Assembly: GCA_044341025.1 (NCBI GenBank) | Contig: JBIISM010000006.1 | Coordinates: 89,729-153,728, forward strand | Direction of reading: 5' to 3' | From: JABMMZ01 sp044341025 | Lineage (GTDB): Bacteria > Bacteroidota > Bacteroidia > NS11-12g > UBA955 | Length of the DNA stretch: 64,000 nucleotides | In this document: piece after piece, positions 61,026 through 64,000 of the stretch | How the letters are laid out: each line of letters begins with the position of its first letter | How positions within the stretch are numbered: the first letter of the stretch is position 1 | The notes under the pieces: generated by a model | Databases searched by the model: none | Seen by the model: only the letters and a program-made list of their open reading frames with translations | What the model was told of the DNA's origin: nothing | Made by a program: the position numbers and the translations under genes

Positions 61026-62006
61026 ATGAGAGAAATTCAATTTCGCGAAGCCCTTAGAGAAGCCATGAACGAAGAAATGCGTCGCAACGATCGTGTTTTT
61101 TTAATGGGAGAAGAAGTGGCTGAATATAACGGCGCTTATAAAGTAAGTCAAGGGATGCTGGCTGAGTTCGGCGCAAAACGTGTTATAGACACCCCGATTG
61201 CAGAACTAGGTTTTGCCGGCATTGCAGTTGGTGCAGCAGCAAACGGATTAATTCCTATTGTTGAATTTATGACCTTTAACTTCTCTTTGGTGGCGATTGA
61301 CCAAGTAATTAATAGTGCCGCTAAAATGAACAGTATGTCAGCTGGCCAATACAAATGCCATATGGTGTTTAGAGGACCAACTGGTAGCGCTGGACAATTG
61401 GGCGCACAACACTCACAAAACTTTGAAAATTGGTATGCCAATACGCCAGGTTTAAAAGTTGTTGTTCCTTCAAATCCTTATGATGCAAAAGGTTTGTTAA
61501 AAGCGTCTATTCGCGATGGCAATCCTGTAATCTTCATGGAAAGCGAGCAAATGTATGGTTTGAAAGGTGAAGTACCAGAAGAAGAATACATCTTAGAATT
61601 AGGAAAAGCGCATATCGTTCAAGAAGGAACAGATGTAACCATCGTTTCTTTTGGCAAGATGATGTTAAGGGTATACGAAGCGGTTAAAGCTCTAGAAGCA
61701 GAAGGTATGAGTGTAGAGGTTATCGATTTAAGAACGGTTAGACCACTTGACCACGAGACCATTGTTAATTCAGTTAAGAAAACCAACCGTTTGGTTATTG
61801 TTGAAGAGGCATGGCCACTGGCTTCAATCAGTTCAGAGATTACTTACCAAGTTCAAAAGCATGCATTTGATTATTTAGATGCTCCTATAAGACGTATATG
61901 CAGCCAAGACGTTCCATTGCCATACGCTTCTACTTTGGTGGATGTGTATTTGCCAAGTGTTGCTAAAATTGTTGAAGCAGCGCAATCGGTAGCATACAAA
62001 AAGTAA
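61026..62006 (+). CDS. Pyruvate dehydrogenase E1 component, beta subunit
   Basis: 326 residues from the ATG at 61026 (MREIQFREALREAMNEEMRRNDRVFLMGEEVAEYNGAYKVSQGM); the frame open to 60927 spans the promoter and is not used. Conserved parts: DTPIAELGFAGIAVGAA, FRGPTGSAGQLGAQHSQ and EDVP-like SQDVPLPYA. With an alpha subunit it forms the thiamine-diphosphate enzyme that decarboxylates pyruvate. The alpha and E2 genes are not in the window; a branched-chain 2-oxoacid role is less likely by sequence. Confidence 0.94.
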   Translation: MREIQFREALREAMNEEMRRNDRVFLMGEEVAEYNGAYKVSQGMLAEFGAKRVIDTPIAELGFAGIAVGAAANGLIPIVEFMTFNFSLVAIDQVINSAAKMNSMSAGQYKCHMVFRGPTGSAGQLGAQHSQNFENWYANTPGLKVVVPSNPYDAKGLLKASIRDGNPVIFMESEQMYGLKGEVPEEEYILELGKAHIVQEGTDVTIVSFGKMMLRVYEAVKALEAEGMSVEVIDLRTVRPLDHETIVNSVKKTNRLVIVEEAWPLASISSEITYQVQKHAFDYLDAPIRRICSQDVPLPYASTLVDVYLPSVAKIVEAAQSVAYKK

Positions 62007-62019
62007 AAAACATATTATT

Positions 62020-62056
62020 AAAAAGCCTGATTAATTCTATTAATCAGGCTTTTTTT
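62020..62056. terminator. Terminator after the E1 beta gene
   Basis: AAAAGCCTGATTAAT / ATTAATCAGGCTTTTTTT perfect hairpin with a TCT loop, T-rich on both strands. Confidence 0.93.
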
Positions 62057-62141
62057 ATTTGCACCCAATTAAGTCTATGTTTCTCTTGCTGCTTAATTGT
62101 TCTGAAAGGAAAAAACATGTAGGTTTGTAGTCACATTCATT

Positions 62142-63386
62142 ATGTCATTAAAAGACCACACACACACGGTTGCCGAGCGTTTTATGCGCTATGTTCAAAT
62201 TGATACTGAGGCTGATCCAAATTCAGAGACACAACCTTCTTCAGAGAAGCAAAAAGATTTAAGCAGATTATTGGTTGATGAACTTATTGCTATGGGCATT
62301 AGCGATGCTGAGCTAGACCAATATGGATATGTTTACGCTACCATACCTGCTACGATTGACAAAGACGTTCCGGTATTGTGCTTTTGTTCGCATGTAGACA
62401 CAGCACCAGACGTAACTGGTGCAAATGTTAAACCCGTATTGCATAAAAAATTCGATGGCAGTCCTATCCTATTTGCCGATGATGCTACATTAAGTTTGAG
62501 TATGGAAGACCACCCTTATTTAAAAGAAAGATTGGGCGACGATATCATCACTGCCGCGGGTAAAACATTATTGGGCGCCGACGACAAAGCCGGTGTTGCC
62601 ATTATCATGGATTTGGCAGCGTATTTGATTAAACATCCAGAAATACCACACGGAAAAATTAGAATTTTATTTACCCCTGACGAAGAAATTGGGCGAGGCG
62701 TAAACAAAGTAGATATGGAAAAATTGGGTGCAGACTTCGGATATACTTTAGATGGCGGACCAAGAGGCGTACTTGAAGGTGAATCATTTTCAGCCGATGG
62801 CGCAACGGTAATATTTGAAGGCATTAGTGCACATCCGGGTTATGCCAAAGACAAAATGGTGAATTCTATAAAAATAGCATCCCATTTTATGGATTCATTA
62901 CCAAAAGACTCATGGTGCCCAGAGCGCACCAGTGGCAGAGAAGCATTTGTACATCCCGTGCACATGGATGCTGCAGTTGAGAATGCCATTATTCATTTTA
63001 TCGTTAGAGATTTTGAAACCAGCAAATTGGCTGAGCATGAAGCAAGATTGGAAGCGTATGCCAAAGCAACTTGTGCAGCCTTTCCTGGCACTAAATACAA
63101 CTTTACAGTGAAAGAGCAATACCGCAACATGCGTGAGATGTTGGACAGACATCCTCAAGTGATGGCGCATGCTATTGAAGCATACAAAAGAGCGGGAATG
63201 AATCCTGTAACAGAGAGCATCAGAGGAGGCTCCGACGGATCCCGCTTATCGTTTATGGGCATGCCGTGTCCAAATATCTTTACAGGCGAAATGGCCATAC
63301 ATTCACGCAAAGAATACGTGAGTGTTCAGGACATGGAGAAAGCCGTAGAAACCTTGGTGCATTTGAGTAATATTTGGGCGGAGTAA
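62142..63386 (+). CDS. pepT: Peptidase T (tripeptide aminopeptidase)
   Basis: 414 residues of the M20B family. Zinc ligands: His84 and Asp86 in CFCSHVDTAPDVTG, the bridging Asp in LLGADDKAGVA, the Glu pair TPDEEIGRG, Asp in YTLDGG and the C-terminal His in GEMAIHSRKEYV. It releases the N-terminal residue of tripeptides in the cytoplasm. Full length. Followed by the palindrome and tandem-array region. Confidence 0.96.
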   Translation: MSLKDHTHTVAERFMRYVQIDTEADPNSETQPSSEKQKDLSRLLVDELIAMGISDAELDQYGYVYATIPATIDKDVPVLCFCSHVDTAPDVTGANVKPVLHKKFDGSPILFADDATLSLSMEDHPYLKERLGDDIITAAGKTLLGADDKAGVAIIMDLAAYLIKHPEIPHGKIRILFTPDEEIGRGVNKVDMEKLGADFGYTLDGGPRGVLEGESFSADGATVIFEGISAHPGYAKDKMVNSIKIASHFMDSLPKDSWCPERTSGREAFVHPVHMDAAVENAIIHFIVRDFETSKLAEHEARLEAYAKATCAAFPGTKYNFTVKEQYRNMREMLDRHPQVMAHAIEAYKRAGMNPVTESIRGGSDGSRLSFMGMPCPNIFTGEMAIHSRKEYVSVQDMEKAVETLVHLSNIWAE

Positions 63387-63502
63387 TGGATTGAGATTGG
63401 TTATTAATAAGCAATCTGAATCTCCAAGATATTCCGATTGCCTTCCTCTCCCGATAGCTATCGGGACCTCTTGTTTCACCCTGCATGGTGATTGTTGCTC
63501 TG
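63387..63502. other. Intergenic palindromes after pepT
   Basis: Contains ATTGGTTATT (63396-63405), the perfect palindrome TCCCGATAGCTATCGGGA (63449-63466) and the left half of a 43-nt hairpin (63479-63521; outer arms CCCTGCA/TGCAGGG, inner arms GATTGTT/AACAATC). The right arm merges into the tandem array. No gene. Confidence 0.65.
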
Positions 63503-64000
63503 AACAATCTCTCCTGCAGGGCTCTTGCTGTTAAAGCACATGATCATTTTTTGAGTGAGCACAACACAGCAGATGAAAGTCACAACCGAAATAATCTTCC
63601 GAAGATCGTTTTTGAGATTTTGGGCAGTGGCTGTTAGGCGCGCGAAATGAAAAAAAGCGCAGTGTGCTACTTGCACATGAGCATTTTTTGAATGAGCACA
63701 ACGAAGCAGATGGCAGCCCTAAATCCCCGAAAAAAATGCGAGACCTTGTCGAGCCCCAAACAATCTTCCGAAGACCATTTTTGGGATTATGAGCAGCGGC
63801 TGTTAGGCGCGCGAAATGAAAAAAAGCGGAGTGTGCTACTTGCACATGAGCATTTTTTGAATGAGCACAACGCAGCAGATGGCAGCCCTAAATCCCCGAA
63901 AAAAATGCGAGACCTTGTCGAGCCCCAAACAATCTTCCGAAGACCATTTTTGGGATTATGAGCAGCGGCTGTTAGGCGCGCGAAATGAAAAAAAGCGGAG
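63503..64000 (+). repeat. Tandem array of the structured repeat, running off the window
   Basis: Units end in GCACATGAGCATTTTTT and start TGAATGAGCACAAC: a shortened unit (63503-63551), unit 0 (63552-63688, 137 bp), unit 1 (63689-63857, 169 bp) and unit 2 (63858 to the edge). Units 1 and 2 are almost identical (one difference, at about 63704, noticed by eye). Open frames here differ in frame from unit to unit and are not coding. The core matches the solitary element at 4633-4754. Confidence 0.8.

Noticed and set aside
63531..63961. Several open frames over the terminal array on both strands
   Set aside because: Reading frames change between repeat units (137 and 169 bp, neither a multiple that keeps one frame), so they are by-products of the repeat.
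63552..64000. CRISPR array or retron
   Set aside because: Units are 137-169 bp and nearly identical throughout, with no spacers; no reverse transcriptase is present in the window.

Overview
The window reads as chromosomal DNA of a member of the Bacteroidota. The evidence is the presence of T9SS/gliding genes (porP/sprF-gldK-gldL-gldM-gldN), a protein carrying a T9SS sorting domain, promoters of the TTTG-N19-20-TAnnTTTG type upstream of many genes, few Shine-Dalgarno sequences, a 38-residue L36, and Bacteroidota-type families (DUF4296, bacilliredoxin). It is mostly core housekeeping sequence; no phage, insertion sequence with a transposase, CRISPR array, rRNA or tRNA was found.

Layout. 1-8510: a truncated MFS transporter, a spermidine-synthase-like methyltransferase, purQ, hemW, a double Usp protein, a MuiA-like surface protein, a bacilliredoxin and a lone substrate-binding-like protein, separated by unusually repeat-rich intergenic DNA. 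8511-9477: a 1-kb gene-free stretch with hairpins and telomere-like repeats. 9478-14382: rpsF-rpsR-rplI and a very large TraB/GumN-type exported protein. 14591-31555 (minus strand): one merged str-S10-spc-alpha operon of 32 genes from rpsL to rplQ, lacking tuf, map and adk, driven by a clear promoter upstream of rpsL. 31693-37358: a sulfatase-fold membrane enzyme, a NatAB-like ABC exporter pair, a small coupled operon (sorting-domain protein, S4 protein, acetyltransferase) and a repeat-rich lipoprotein. 37456-45356 (minus): typA, then the T9SS motor/ring cluster. 45601-49406 (minus): dnaA, the catalytic large subunit of methylmalonyl-CoA mutase, and an unknown membrane protein. 49560-63386: ABC permeases, YggS, DUF4296 lipoprotein, mutS2, a TviB-type UDP-sugar dehydrogenase, polysaccharide deacetylase, glycosyltransferase, a TrpF-like protein without its catalytic cysteine, trmB, pyruvate dehydrogenase E1 beta and peptidase T. 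63387-64000: a palindrome, a long hairpin and the start of a tandem array that runs off the window.

The most unusual material is between genes. A small structured element occurs near 4633-4754 and again as a tandem array at 63503-64000; its hairpin arms show compensatory base changes between copies. An 8-bp degenerate repeat array at 6640-7086 switches orientation in the middle. Telomere-like TTTAGGG runs at 9149-9213 are matched by reverse-complement copies at 9316-9399. A 16-bp intergenic space at 51438-51453 consists exactly of two opposed -7 promoter boxes. The rpsR and rplI genes carry strong Shine-Dalgarno sequences in a genome that otherwise barely uses them.
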